Source of the DNA: VBDM01 sp035499735
Lineage (GTDB): Bacteria > Pseudomonadota > Gammaproteobacteria > Burkholderiales > SG8-39
Length of the DNA: 64,000 bases
Assembly (NCBI GenBank): GCA_035499735.1
Contig: DATJYC010000037.1
Coordinates: 1-64,000 of the forward strand
Direction: 5' to 3'
Shown here piece by piece: positions 17,836 to 25,097 of this stretch; within the stretch, counting starts at the first letter, position 1, and each line of letters starts with the position of its first letter. The notes below the pieces were generated by a model. The model was not told the DNA's origin. It did no database searches and saw only the letters and a program-made list of their open reading frames with translations. The translations under genes and the position numbers were made by a program.

Positions 17836-18303
17836 ATGACGCTGATCAAAGGCATAGTCGCGCTGCTGCTCGCGGCATCGGGGCTCGCCGCCGCCGACAC
17901 GATATACAAGTACGAGCGCGCCGACGGCAAGGTGATCTATTCCGACTCGCCGGTCCAGGGCGCAAGGCTGATCGGGCGCTTCGAGCTCGTGCCTTCGCCA
18001 GCCAGCGCGGAACCGCCCCGTCCGGCGCCGCCTGCGGCACAGGGCGCGGACAGCCGCGGCGAGGCGCTCGACGCGGCCGACGCGCGCATCAAGGCCGCCG
18101 ACTCGGCGCTTACCCAGGCGCTGGAGCGGCAGCAGCAGGCGGCCGAGCCGCTGCCCGGAGAGCGCCTCGGCAACGCCGGCGGAACCACGAGCCGCCTCAC
18201 TCCCGAGTATTTCGCCCGGCAGCGCGCCGCCGCCGCGGAGGTGGACGCGGCCCGCGCCGAGCTAGACGCGGCCTACCGGGCGCGAAACGAGGTGCGCGAC
18301 TAG
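17836..18303 (+). CDS. Exported DUF4124-domain protein
   Basis: 155 residues. Signal peptide (residues 1-20, ending GLAAA), then a DUF4124 beta motif (IYKYERADGKVIYSD) usual in small proteobacterial periplasmic proteins, then a Pro/Ala-rich linker and an Ala/Arg/Glu-rich, probably coiled-coil C-terminus. Function unknown. Its stop codon overlaps the stop of the sensor kinase on the other strand in a single CTAG (18300-18303). Confidence 0.85.
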   Translation: MTLIKGIVALLLAASGLAAADTIYKYERADGKVIYSDSPVQGARLIGRFELVPSPASAEPPRPAPPAAQGADSRGEALDAADARIKAADSALTQALERQQQAAEPLPGERLGNAGGTTSRLTPEYFARQRAAAAEVDAARAELDAAYRARNEVRD

Positions 18304-19772
18304 GTGCGACCAGCGGCGGGAAGGCTCAGGGTGAAGGCCGTTTCGCGGCCGGGGTCGCTGCGCACGCCGACCCGGCCCCCATGCAGCTCGGCGATCGACT
18401 TCACGATGGCAAGGCCGAGCCCCGATCCTGCCGATGACCCTTCGCGCGAGCTGGAAGGACGGTAGAAGCGGTCGAATATGCGCGGCAGGTGCTCCCGGGC
18501 GATGCCCGCCCCGGGGTTGACCACTTCGACCTCGGCCGAGCCATCGGCGCGCGCGAGCGCCCTGACGCTGACCGTGCAATCGCGCGGGCCGTGCCGCAGC
18601 GCGTTGGACAGCAGGTTGCCGACGGCGCGGTTGAGCATCAGCTCGTCGGCCCAGGCGCGCGCCCTGCCGCCTCTTTCCCCCCGGACATCGAGCGCGAGCC
18701 GGATGTTGCACTCTTCCGCGAGCACCTCGTAGTAGGAGAGGATCTTCTCGAGCGCGCTGCGCAGGTCGATCCACTGGGGCGCGGCGCGAGCCTGCGCGTT
18801 GTCGGCCCGCGCGAGAAACAGCATGTTCTCGATCATGCGCGAGAGGCGCTCGTACTCCTCGACCGCGGACTCGATCACGGCGCGGTACTCGGCCGCATCG
18901 CGCGGGCGCGACAGCGCCACCTGCGCCTCGCCGAGCAGGTTGTTGATCGGCGTTCGCAGGTCGTGCGCGAGGTCGGACGAGAACTCCGAGAGGCGCCGGA
19001 ACGAGCTCTCGAGGCGATCGAGCATGTGATTGAACGCGAGCGCCGTCTCGAGGAATTCCTCCGGCGTGTCCTCGAGCGAGAGCCGCTCGTTCAGGGCGTT
19101 CGCGCTGATGCGGCCCGCAGTGGCGGCGATGCCCCGTGCCCGCTTGAGCACCAGCCGCGCGGCCCACACGCCGAGCGCCGCGGCGGCGAGCACGCTCACG
19201 ACCAGGGTCTCGATCAGCCCCTTCCGGTAGCGCGCGAGCAGCTCGCGCGGCAGCGAGCGGTCGTAGGAGAGCGCGATCAGCGCGGACTTGGGCTCGCCCG
19301 GAAGCGAGACGCGGGCGAGCAGCACCTGGTACCAGCGGCCGTCCGGCGCGATCCATTGGCGGCTCAGCCCGCCGAAGCGGGCGCGCAGCTCGCGCTCAGC
19401 GGCGTTGTCGATGTGCTCCGGGAGGGCCTCGATCGGGATGGCCCGCTCGGGCAGCCCCTCGACCGGAACGCCGAAGCCCTCCGAGGCCGCGAGGATCCGC
19501 CGGTCCTCATCGAGCACCGCCAGGCCGAGCTTGCGATAGCCCATCGCCATCTCCTCGACGAAGCGCGGGCTCGCGAGGATGGATTCGCTCGGACCCATGC
19601 GCGCGAGGCGGCCGCGCAGCAGGCTCATGTTCCCGAGAAGCAGGGCGTCGTTCGCCTCGAGCAGCTCGCTGGCGAGCATGCGGTCGATGGCGAATCCCAT
19701 TGCGGCGATGACCAGGAAGGAGATCAGCGCGAACAGCAGGCTGATCTGCCAGGTGAGCGACCTGCGCGTCAA
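18300..19772 (-). CDS. cusS: Heavy-metal sensor histidine kinase, CusS/IrlS family
   Basis: 490-residue inner-membrane kinase. TM1 (about residues 9-30), a periplasmic sensor of about 150 residues, TM2 (about 185-205), HAMP, then a HisKA dimerisation helix with the phosphoacceptor His in SSDLAHDLRTPINN, an N box (NRAVGNLLSNALRHG), G1 (VVNPGAGI) and G2 (GSGLGLAIVKSI). The start is TTG at 19772, overlapping the regulator's stop as TTGA, which makes it co-translated with the regulator. The frame stays open upstream to 19970 but that part is a shadow of the regulator gene. Confidence 0.92.
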   Translation of the reverse strand: MTRRSLTWQISLLFALISFLVIAAMGFAIDRMLASELLEANDALLLGNMSLLRGRLARMGPSESILASPRFVEEMAMGYRKLGLAVLDEDRRILAASEGFGVPVEGLPERAIPIEALPEHIDNAAERELRARFGGLSRQWIAPDGRWYQVLLARVSLPGEPKSALIALSYDRSLPRELLARYRKGLIETLVVSVLAAAALGVWAARLVLKRARGIAATAGRISANALNERLSLEDTPEEFLETALAFNHMLDRLESSFRRLSEFSSDLAHDLRTPINNLLGEAQVALSRPRDAAEYRAVIESAVEEYERLSRMIENMLFLARADNAQARAAPQWIDLRSALEKILSYYEVLAEECNIRLALDVRGERGGRARAWADELMLNRAVGNLLSNALRHGPRDCTVSVRALARADGSAEVEVVNPGAGIAREHLPRIFDRFYRPSSSREGSSAGSGLGLAIVKSIAELHGGRVGVRSDPGRETAFTLSLPAAGRT

Positions 19773-20443
19773 GGCGTCGGCTCCTCGATCGCGTAGCCCA
19801 CGCCGCGCACCGTGCGGATGAGCTTCACCTCGAAGGGGTCGTCGATCTTCGCCCGCAGGCGCCGCATCGCCACGTCGACCACGTTGGTGTCGCTGTCGAA
19901 GTTCATGTCCCAGACCTGCTCGGCGATGAGCGTGCGCGACATGACCTCGCCGCAGTTGCGCACCAGGCAATCGAGAAGCGCGAACTCCTTTGCGGTGAGG
20001 TCGATCTTCCTGCCGCCGCGGGACACCCTGCGCCTGCGCGGGTCGATCTCCAGGTCGCCGACGGCCAGGCGCGCGGCCGGCGCCTTGCCGCCGCGGCGAA
20101 GGACCGAGCGCACCCGCGCCAGCAGCTCCGAAAAGGCGAAAGGTTTGACCAGGTAGTCGTCCGCGCCGAGCTCCAGGCCCTTTACCTTGTCGGCCACGCC
20201 GTCACGCGCGGTGAGAAAGAGTACCGGGGTCTGCTTCTGCCGCCTGAGGTCGCGCACCACGGTCCAGCCGTCGACGCCGGGGAGCATCACGTCGAGGACG
20301 ACCAGGTCATAGTCGGACGACAGGGCGAGATGCCGGCCGTCGACCCCGTTCTCCGCCACGTCGACCACGAAGCCGTGCTCTGTCAGGCCCTTGCGCGCGT
20401 AGGTCGCGGTCTTGAGCTCGTCTTCGACTATGAGAATGCGCAA
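19769..20443 (-). CDS. cusR: OmpR/PhoB-type response regulator, CusR/CzcR-like
   Basis: 224 residues: receiver domain beginning LRILIVEDE, phosphoacceptor Asp in VVLDVMLPG, Lys in LVKPFAFSELL, then a winged-helix DNA-binding domain (LTAKEFALLDCLVRN; RTVRGVGYAIEE). I place the start at TTG 20443. The longer frame to 20518 would read through a strong bidirectional terminator (20462-20491), so its N-terminal extension is not credible. With the kinase downstream and a CzcE-like protein upstream, the likely signal is Cu or another heavy metal. Confidence 0.92.
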   Translation of the reverse strand: MRILIVEDELKTATYARKGLTEHGFVVDVAENGVDGRHLALSSDYDLVVLDVMLPGVDGWTVVRDLRRQKQTPVLFLTARDGVADKVKGLELGADDYLVKPFAFSELLARVRSVLRRGGKAPAARLAVGDLEIDPRRRRVSRGGRKIDLTAKEFALLDCLVRNCGEVMSRTLIAEQVWDMNFDSDTNVVDVAMRRLRAKIDDPFEVKLIRTVRGVGYAIEEPTP

Positions 20444-20461
20444 GTGTTCTTCTTGGAGGCG

Positions 20462-20491
20462 AAAAAGGCGCCCGACTTCGGCGCCTTTTTT
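20462..20491. terminator. Bidirectional rho-independent terminator after the CzcE-like gene
   Basis: AAAAAGGCGCC, a 7-base loop, then GGCGCCTTTTTT: a perfect 11-base stem with an A tract on one side and a T tract on the other, so it can act on either strand. It sits 54 bases after the stop of the CzcE-like gene and 19 bases before the regulator start, so some transcripts may stop before the regulator genes. Confidence 0.85.
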
Positions 20492-20544
20492 GAGAGCTGG
20501 CGGCGCCGAAAAGTTCACCTTCCGGCGCGCGCCGCGAGCGGACC

Positions 20545-20880
20545 TCAGTCTCCGAAGCCGCCGTCCACGGGCCCCGTGGTCTCGACGTAGACGCGCACAT
20601 CATGGTCCAGCGCGCCCTCGGGAGCGATCTCCCTCAAATCGAAGGGCCGCGTCATACCGTCGAAGTTCCAGGTGAATTCCTGCGAACCGACTTTCAGCTT
20701 CACGACCTCGCCGTGGTTGACGTTGATGAACTTCGTCTCCGGCGTGACCACGATTGTGCGGTCTGCGGCGTAGTCGCTCGCGGCGGGCTGGCCGTACAGA
20801 TCGCCGTTCGTCAGCGCGAACGACGAAACGCTCGCGGCGGAAAGCGCAAGGGCTGCGAAGGCTGGGGCAAACACTTTCAT
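20545..20880 (-). CDS. czcE: CzcE-family periplasmic metal-binding protein
   Basis: 111 residues: signal peptide (ending VSSFA, near residue 22) and a CzcE-like domain (LYGQPAAS; RTIVVTPETKFINV; GEVVKLKVG; FTWNFDG; FDLREIAPEG; VRVYVE). Cupriavidus CzcE binds Cu/other metals in the periplasm. I prefer the ATG at 20880, which has GGAGAAA 5 bases upstream; the ATG at 20892 is in frame. It is encoded upstream of the CusRS-like pair and downstream of a cop-box-like site, which supports metal-regulated expression. Confidence 0.85.
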   Translation of the reverse strand: MKVFAPAFAALALSAASVSSFALTNGDLYGQPAASDYAADRTIVVTPETKFINVNHGEVVKLKVGSQEFTWNFDGMTRPFDLREIAPEGALDHDVRVYVETTGPVDGGFGD

Positions 20881-20988
20881 GACTTTCTCCATTTCGGTAG
20901 TTTCGAGGCAATCAGCGCGCTCGATGTTCCGCGCTCTGAATGTGGCGCTACTTTAGACAATGGAGCGTATCGGGAACCTGACCCGCCG

Positions 20989-21003
20989 ATTACATTTCTG
21001 TCA
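20989..21003 (-). promoter_or_regulatory. Cop-box-like operator (CopR/CusR-type site)
   Basis: On the minus strand this reads TGACAGAAATGTAAT, which fits the TGACA-N4-TGTNAT pattern I recall for CopR/CusR-type copper regulators. It lies about 110 bases before the CzcE-like start and just beyond the purM stop, where it could control czcE-cusR-cusS. A TAAAGT (-10-like) lies at 20950-20955 on the minus strand. The match to the pattern is exact; the regulator assignment is an inference. Confidence 0.6.
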
Positions 21004-21006
21004 TCT

Positions 21007-22044
21007 TCAGGCGATCCGGCACTGCGGCTCGCCGGGCTTGTGCGGCTCGATCCGGCCGATGCGGAACACGGTCTCGCCCCGCGCCCTCAAACCCCGTTCG
21101 GCGGCGTCCGCGCTTTCGGCCGCGACCACCAGCGCCATGCCGATTCCGCAGTTGAAGACGCGCAACATCTCCTCGTCGGCGACCCGGCCCTCGCGCTGCA
21201 GCCAGTCGAACAGCGGCGGCCGCGTCCACGACGAACGCGCGATCACGGCCTTCAGGCCTTCGGGCAGCACCCGCGGAAGGTTCTCGACCAGGCCTCCGCC
21301 GGTGATGTGCGCCAGACCCTTGACGCGCACTTCCTTCGCAAGCGCGAGCACGGGCTTGACGTAGATGCGAGTCGGCTCGAGCAGCGCCTGCCCCAGGGAC
21401 CCGCCGTGGAAATCCGCGCGCAGATCCGGCTTTGCCCGCTCGAGGATGCGGCGCACCAGCGAATAGCCGTTGGAGTGCGCGCCGCTCGAGGCGAGGCCGA
21501 GCACGACATCGCCCTCGGCGATGTCGCGTCCGTCGATGATCCCGCTCTTCTCCACGACGCCGACCGCGAAGCCGGCGAGGTCGTACTCGCCCTGCGCGTA
21601 CATGCCCGGCATCTCGGCGGTCTCCCCGCCGATGAGCGCGCAGCCCGCCTGCTCGCATCCGCGCGCGATGCCCTTGACGACGTCGGTCGCGACCGCCACG
21701 TCTAGCTTGCCGCAGGCGAAGTAGTCGAGGAAGAAGAGCGGCTCGGCTCCCTGCGTAAGGATGTCGTTTACGCTCATCGCGACGAGGTCGATGCCCACGG
21801 TGTCGTGCCGGCCGAGCTGGAAGGCGAGCTTCAGCTTGGTACCGACGCCGTCGGTGCCGGAGACGAGCACGGGCTCGCGGTATTTCCTTGGAATCTCGGC
21901 GAGCGCGCCGAATCCGCCGATTCCGGCGAGCACCTCCGGACGCAGGGTTCTCTTCGCGAAGGGCTTGATCGCCTCGACCAGCGCATCGCCCGCGTCGATG
22001 TCCACCCCTGCGTCGCGGTAGGTGATCGGCTTCTTGCTGGCCAA
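21007..22044 (-). CDS. purM: Phosphoribosylformylglycinamidine cyclo-ligase (AIR synthetase)
   Basis: 345 residues; ATP-dependent ring closure giving aminoimidazole ribotide in purine synthesis. PurM/PurL-fold signatures: YRDAGVDIDAGDALV at the N-terminus, GTDGVGTKLKLA, DLVAMSVNDI, GGETAEMPGMY, HITGGGLVENLPR. The start must be TTG at 22044: the frame is closed upstream and no ATG or GTG precedes the conserved YRDAG. There is no clear Shine-Dalgarno sequence. Divergent from hda across 50 bases. Confidence 0.96.
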   Translation of the reverse strand: MASKKPITYRDAGVDIDAGDALVEAIKPFAKRTLRPEVLAGIGGFGALAEIPRKYREPVLVSGTDGVGTKLKLAFQLGRHDTVGIDLVAMSVNDILTQGAEPLFFLDYFACGKLDVAVATDVVKGIARGCEQAGCALIGGETAEMPGMYAQGEYDLAGFAVGVVEKSGIIDGRDIAEGDVVLGLASSGAHSNGYSLVRRILERAKPDLRADFHGGSLGQALLEPTRIYVKPVLALAKEVRVKGLAHITGGGLVENLPRVLPEGLKAVIARSSWTRPPLFDWLQREGRVADEEMLRVFNCGIGMALVVAAESADAAERGLRARGETVFRIGRIEPHKPGEPQCRIA

Positions 22045-22094
22045 GAGGGAGGGTTGCAGATAGAGTTACGTGCTGGCTGCAGAATTCTAATCGA

Positions 22095-22721
22095 ATGCAA
22101 CAGCTGCTGCTCGAACTTGCCCCGCCCCCGCCCCCCACGCTGGAGAACTTCTCGCAGGGAAGGAACGGCGCCGCCGTGAAGGCGTTGCGCGAGGCGCTCG
22201 CCGGCGGAGAGGGCTTCGTGTTCCTGTGGGGTCCCGGCGGAAGCGGGAAGTCGCACCTGCTGCGCGCGTTTTCGAGCGCCGCCTCGGCCGCGACGCGCGA
22301 AGCGGTCGCGGCCGACGATGTCGCGCAGCTCGGCGAGTCCGGGCAGCTCGAGCTTTTCGATCTGTGCAACCGGCTGCGCGCCTCGGGCGGCGCTCTCGCC
22401 GCGAGCGCCGAGGCGCCGCCGGCGCAGCTGCCCCTGCGCGCCGACCTGCGCTCCAGGCTCGCCTCGGGCATCGTCCTGCAGCTCCACCCCTTGAGCGACG
22501 CGGAGAAGGCCGCCGCGCTCGCGGCGCACGCCGCCGAGCGGGGCATGGCGCTCGACCGCGAGCTGATCGCGTATCTCCTCGGCCACTTCGACCGCGACAT
22601 GGGCACTCAGATCTCGATGCTCGACGCCCTGGACAGGTATTCGCTGCAGCGCCAGCGCCCGCTCACGCTGCCGCTGATCAAGGAGGCGCTGCGCGCGCTT
22701 TCCGGGGAGCCGCGCCGCTGA
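22095..22721 (+). CDS. hda: DnaA regulatory inactivator Hda
   Basis: 208-residue AAA+ protein related to DnaA that, with the loaded sliding clamp, promotes DnaA-ATP hydrolysis after initiation. The N-terminal clamp-binding motif QQLLLEL is at residues 2-8; Walker A is GPGGSGKSH; sensor and lid helices follow (LDRELIAYLLGHFDRDMG). First gene of a chain of overlapping genes: its stop and the next ATG share one base (TGATG at 22719-22723). Confidence 0.93.
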   Translation: MQQLLLELAPPPPPTLENFSQGRNGAAVKALREALAGGEGFVFLWGPGGSGKSHLLRAFSSAASAATREAVAADDVAQLGESGQLELFDLCNRLRASGGALAASAEAPPAQLPLRADLRSRLASGIVLQLHPLSDAEKAAALAAHAAERGMALDRELIAYLLGHFDRDMGTQISMLDALDRYSLQRQRPLTLPLIKEALRALSGEPRR

Positions 22722-23392
22722 TGGCCGCCGCGGAGCTCGCTCTCTTCGACCTGGACAACACCCTGCTGTCCGGCGACAGCGACTACGAGTGGGCGCAGTT
22801 CCTGATCGAGCGCGGCATGCTCGACCGCTCCGAATACGAGGCGAAGAACGAGCGCTTCTTCCATCAGTACAAGGAAGGCCGGCTGGATATCCACGAGTTC
22901 CTTGCTTTCCAGCTCGCGCCGCTGGCGCGCCACCCGCGCGAGGAGCTCGACCGCTGGCACGCGGAGTTCATGCGAACGCGCGTGCTGCCCATGGTCCGCT
23001 CCAAAGGGAGGGAGCTGGTCGGGAAGCACCTCGCGCAGAACCATCTGTGCGCGATCGTCACGTCGACGAATTCGTTCATCACCGCCCCGATCGCGCGCGA
23101 GCTGGGGGTCGCGCACCTGCTCGCGACCGAGCTCGAGGTCCGCGGCGGCCGGTTCACCGGCAGGCCCTCGGGGACGCCCTCGTTCCGCCTGGGCAAGGTG
23201 ACCCGGCTCGCGGAGTGGCTGGGCGGGCGCGGACAGACGCTCGCGTCCTTCGCGGCGAGCTGGTTCTACAGCGACTCGCACAACGACCTGCCGCTGCTCG
23301 AGCGCGTCACGTATCCGGTGGCGGTGGACCCCGACGAGGTCCTGCGCGGGGAGGCGCTCGCGCGCGGATGGAAGATCATCAGCCTGGAATGA
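22721..23392 (+). CDS. HAD-IB family hydrolase (SerB/CicA-like phosphatase)
   Basis: 223 residues with the HAD motifs: I FDLDNTLLSGDS (nucleophile Asp), II VTSTNSF, and IV YSDSHNDLPLLE. Family members act on phosphoserine-like or lipid-linked phosphates; the substrate here is unknown. This gene commonly follows hda in betaproteobacteria. Start at ATG 22721 inside TGATG; stop overlaps btuC as ATGA. Confidence 0.9.
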   Translation: MAAAELALFDLDNTLLSGDSDYEWAQFLIERGMLDRSEYEAKNERFFHQYKEGRLDIHEFLAFQLAPLARHPREELDRWHAEFMRTRVLPMVRSKGRELVGKHLAQNHLCAIVTSTNSFITAPIARELGVAHLLATELEVRGGRFTGRPSGTPSFRLGKVTRLAEWLGGRGQTLASFAASWFYSDSHNDLPLLERVTYPVAVDPDEVLRGEALARGWKIISLE

Positions 23393-24348
23393 AGGCCGCG
23401 CCCGCCGTCGTGTTGCTGCTTGTGCCGGCGAGCCTCGCGCTCGGCATCGCGTTCGGCAGCGTCGACCTGGCGCCGGCGCAGCTCTCCGACGCGCTGCTCG
23501 GCCGCGGCGACGAGATCGCGCGCGAGATCGTCTGGGGCGTGCGCGCGCCCCGCGCGCTGGCGGGCTTCGCCTGCGGCGGCCTGCTCGCTCTCGCCGGCGC
23601 GCTGCTCCAGGTGCTCCTCCGGAATCCGCTCGCCGACCCCGCGATACTCGGCGTCTCCGGCGGCGCCGCGACCGGGGCGCTCGGCGCGATGCTCCTGGGC
23701 GCGGCCGCGGCCGGAGTGAGCTTCTCGGCCCTCGCCGGCGCCTCGCTCGCGGCGCTGGCGGTCTTCATGTTCTCCCTCGGGCGCTCCGGCTGGAATCCGT
23801 ACCGCGTCCTGCTCACCGGCGTCGCGCTCGCCTCGGGGTTCGGCGCGCTGGTCGGCCTGATGCTCGCGATCGCGCCCGCCGCCCAGGTGCAGGGCATGCT
23901 GTTCTGGCTGCTCGGCGACCTCTCGCCCGCGGGCGAGCCCTGGGCGGCGCTCGCCGTGCTCGCCGCCTGCGCGGCCGTCGCCTTCTCGCAGGCGGGCGCA
24001 CTCGACGTGCTGATGCTGGGCGAGGACAAGGCGCGCTCGCTCGGCGTGGCGGTGACGCGCCTCCAGGCGATCGCCTTCGGCTGCGCGACGCTCGCCACCG
24101 TCGCCGCGGTCCTCCTCGGCGGCACCATAGGGTTCGTCGGGCTCGTGGTTCCCCACCTGCTGCGCCTGTCGGGCGTGCATCGCCACCGCGTCCTGCTGCC
24201 GCTCGCCGCGTGCCTCGGCGGGAGCCTCCTCGCGATCGCCGACACGCTGGCGCGCACCGTCGCCGCGCCCGCCGAGCTGCCGGTGGGCGTGCTCACGGCG
24301 ATGATCGGGGTTCCGGTGCTCCTCCTGCTGCTCGCGAGGCTGCGCTGA
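23389..24348 (+). CDS. btuC: FecCD/BtuC-family ABC transporter permease
   Basis: 319-residue polytopic permease for cobalamin or Fe-siderophore import, with about nine to ten hydrophobic helices. Signatures: RAPRALAGFACGGLLALAG, LLQVLLRNPLADPAILGVS, and GTIGFVGLVVPHLLR (the coupling-helix region). The ATPase follows directly, but no periplasmic binding protein (BtuF) or TonB receptor is encoded in the window. ATG overlaps the previous stop (ATGA), so it is coupled to a housekeeping operon. Confidence 0.9.
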   Translation: MKAAPAVVLLLVPASLALGIAFGSVDLAPAQLSDALLGRGDEIAREIVWGVRAPRALAGFACGGLLALAGALLQVLLRNPLADPAILGVSGGAATGALGAMLLGAAAAGVSFSALAGASLAALAVFMFSLGRSGWNPYRVLLTGVALASGFGALVGLMLAIAPAAQVQGMLFWLLGDLSPAGEPWAALAVLAACAAVAFSQAGALDVLMLGEDKARSLGVAVTRLQAIAFGCATLATVAAVLLGGTIGFVGLVVPHLLRLSGVHRHRVLLPLAACLGGSLLAIADTLARTVAAPAELPVGVLTAMIGVPVLLLLLARLR

Positions 24349-25097
24349 TGCTGTCGGCGACCCGCCTCGGGCTCTCGGCGGGCGGGCGCGAGCTCGTCCG
24401 CGCCCTCGACCTGTCGCTCGCGCCGGGGGAGTGCTGGGCGCTGCTCGGCCGCAACGGCTCGGGAAAGACGAGCCTCGTCCACGCGCTCGCGGGCCTGCGC
24501 GCGCCGCAGGCGGGAGCGGTCGCGCTCGACGGCGTCCCGCTCGCCGCGATCCGGCGGAGCGAGCTCGCGCGCCGCGTCGCGGTGCTGCTGCAGGACGAGG
24601 AGTCCGGCTTCTGGGGGAGCGTCGTCGACTTCGTCGCGCTCGGGCGCTACCCGCGCTCGCGAACCTCTTTCGTGCGCGACGACGAAGCGCTCGGAGAGGC
24701 GCGCCGCTGGCTCGCCGAGCTCGACCTCGCCGACCGCGAAGCGCAGGCCTACCGCACGCTCTCGGGCGGTGAGCGCCAGCGCGCGCGCATCGCCCAGGTG
24801 CTCGTGCAGGACGCGGACATCCTCCTCCTCGACGAGCCGCTGCAGCACCTCGACCTGCGCCATCAGGGCCTGGTGATGCGCACGCTTGCCGCGCGCGCCG
24901 CGGCGGGCAAGACCGTGCTCGCCGCGCTGCACGAGCCCGGCCATGCCGCGCGCCACTGCGCCTTCTCCGTTTTACTGTATGATGCGGGCCGCGCGAGCCC
25001 GGGGCGCTCAAGCGACATGCTGACCCACGCCAACCTCGAAGCCCTGTACCAGTGCCGGCTGGAAGCCGCCGGCGCGCGGAGCTTTCTGCCCTCTTGA
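24348..25097 (+). CDS. btuD: ABC transporter ATP-binding protein, BtuD/FecE type
   Basis: 249 residues. Walker A GRNGSGKTS, Q loop VLLQDEESG, ABC signature LSGGERQRARIAQ, Walker B ILLLDEPLQHLD, switch His in ALHEPGHA. Partner of the permease just upstream (TGATG overlap at 24346-24350). The C-terminal coding part includes an A/T-rich patch near 24970-24985 that may carry an internal promoter. Its stop overlaps the TTG start of pcnB (TTGA). Confidence 0.92.
   Translation: MLSATRLGLSAGGRELVRALDLSLAPGECWALLGRNGSGKTSLVHALAGLRAPQAGAVALDGVPLAAIRRSELARRVAVLLQDEESGFWGSVVDFVALGRYPRSRTSFVRDDEALGEARRWLAELDLADREAQAYRTLSGGERQRARIAQVLVQDADILLLDEPLQHLDLRHQGLVMRTLAARAAAGKTVLAALHEPGHAARHCAFSVLLYDAGRASPGRSSDMLTHANLEALYQCRLEAAGARSFLPS
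24978..24983 (+). promoter_or_regulatory. Possible internal promoter (extended -10) inside btuD, ahead of pcnB
   Basis: TGTATGAT in an A/T-rich patch (TTTTACTGTATGATG) within otherwise very G+C-rich btuD coding sequence, about 110 bases before the pcnB start. It fits an extended -10 element (TG-N-TATGAT shifted by one). No -35 is obvious. It could let pcnB-folK be expressed independently of the upstream genes. Confidence 0.3.
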
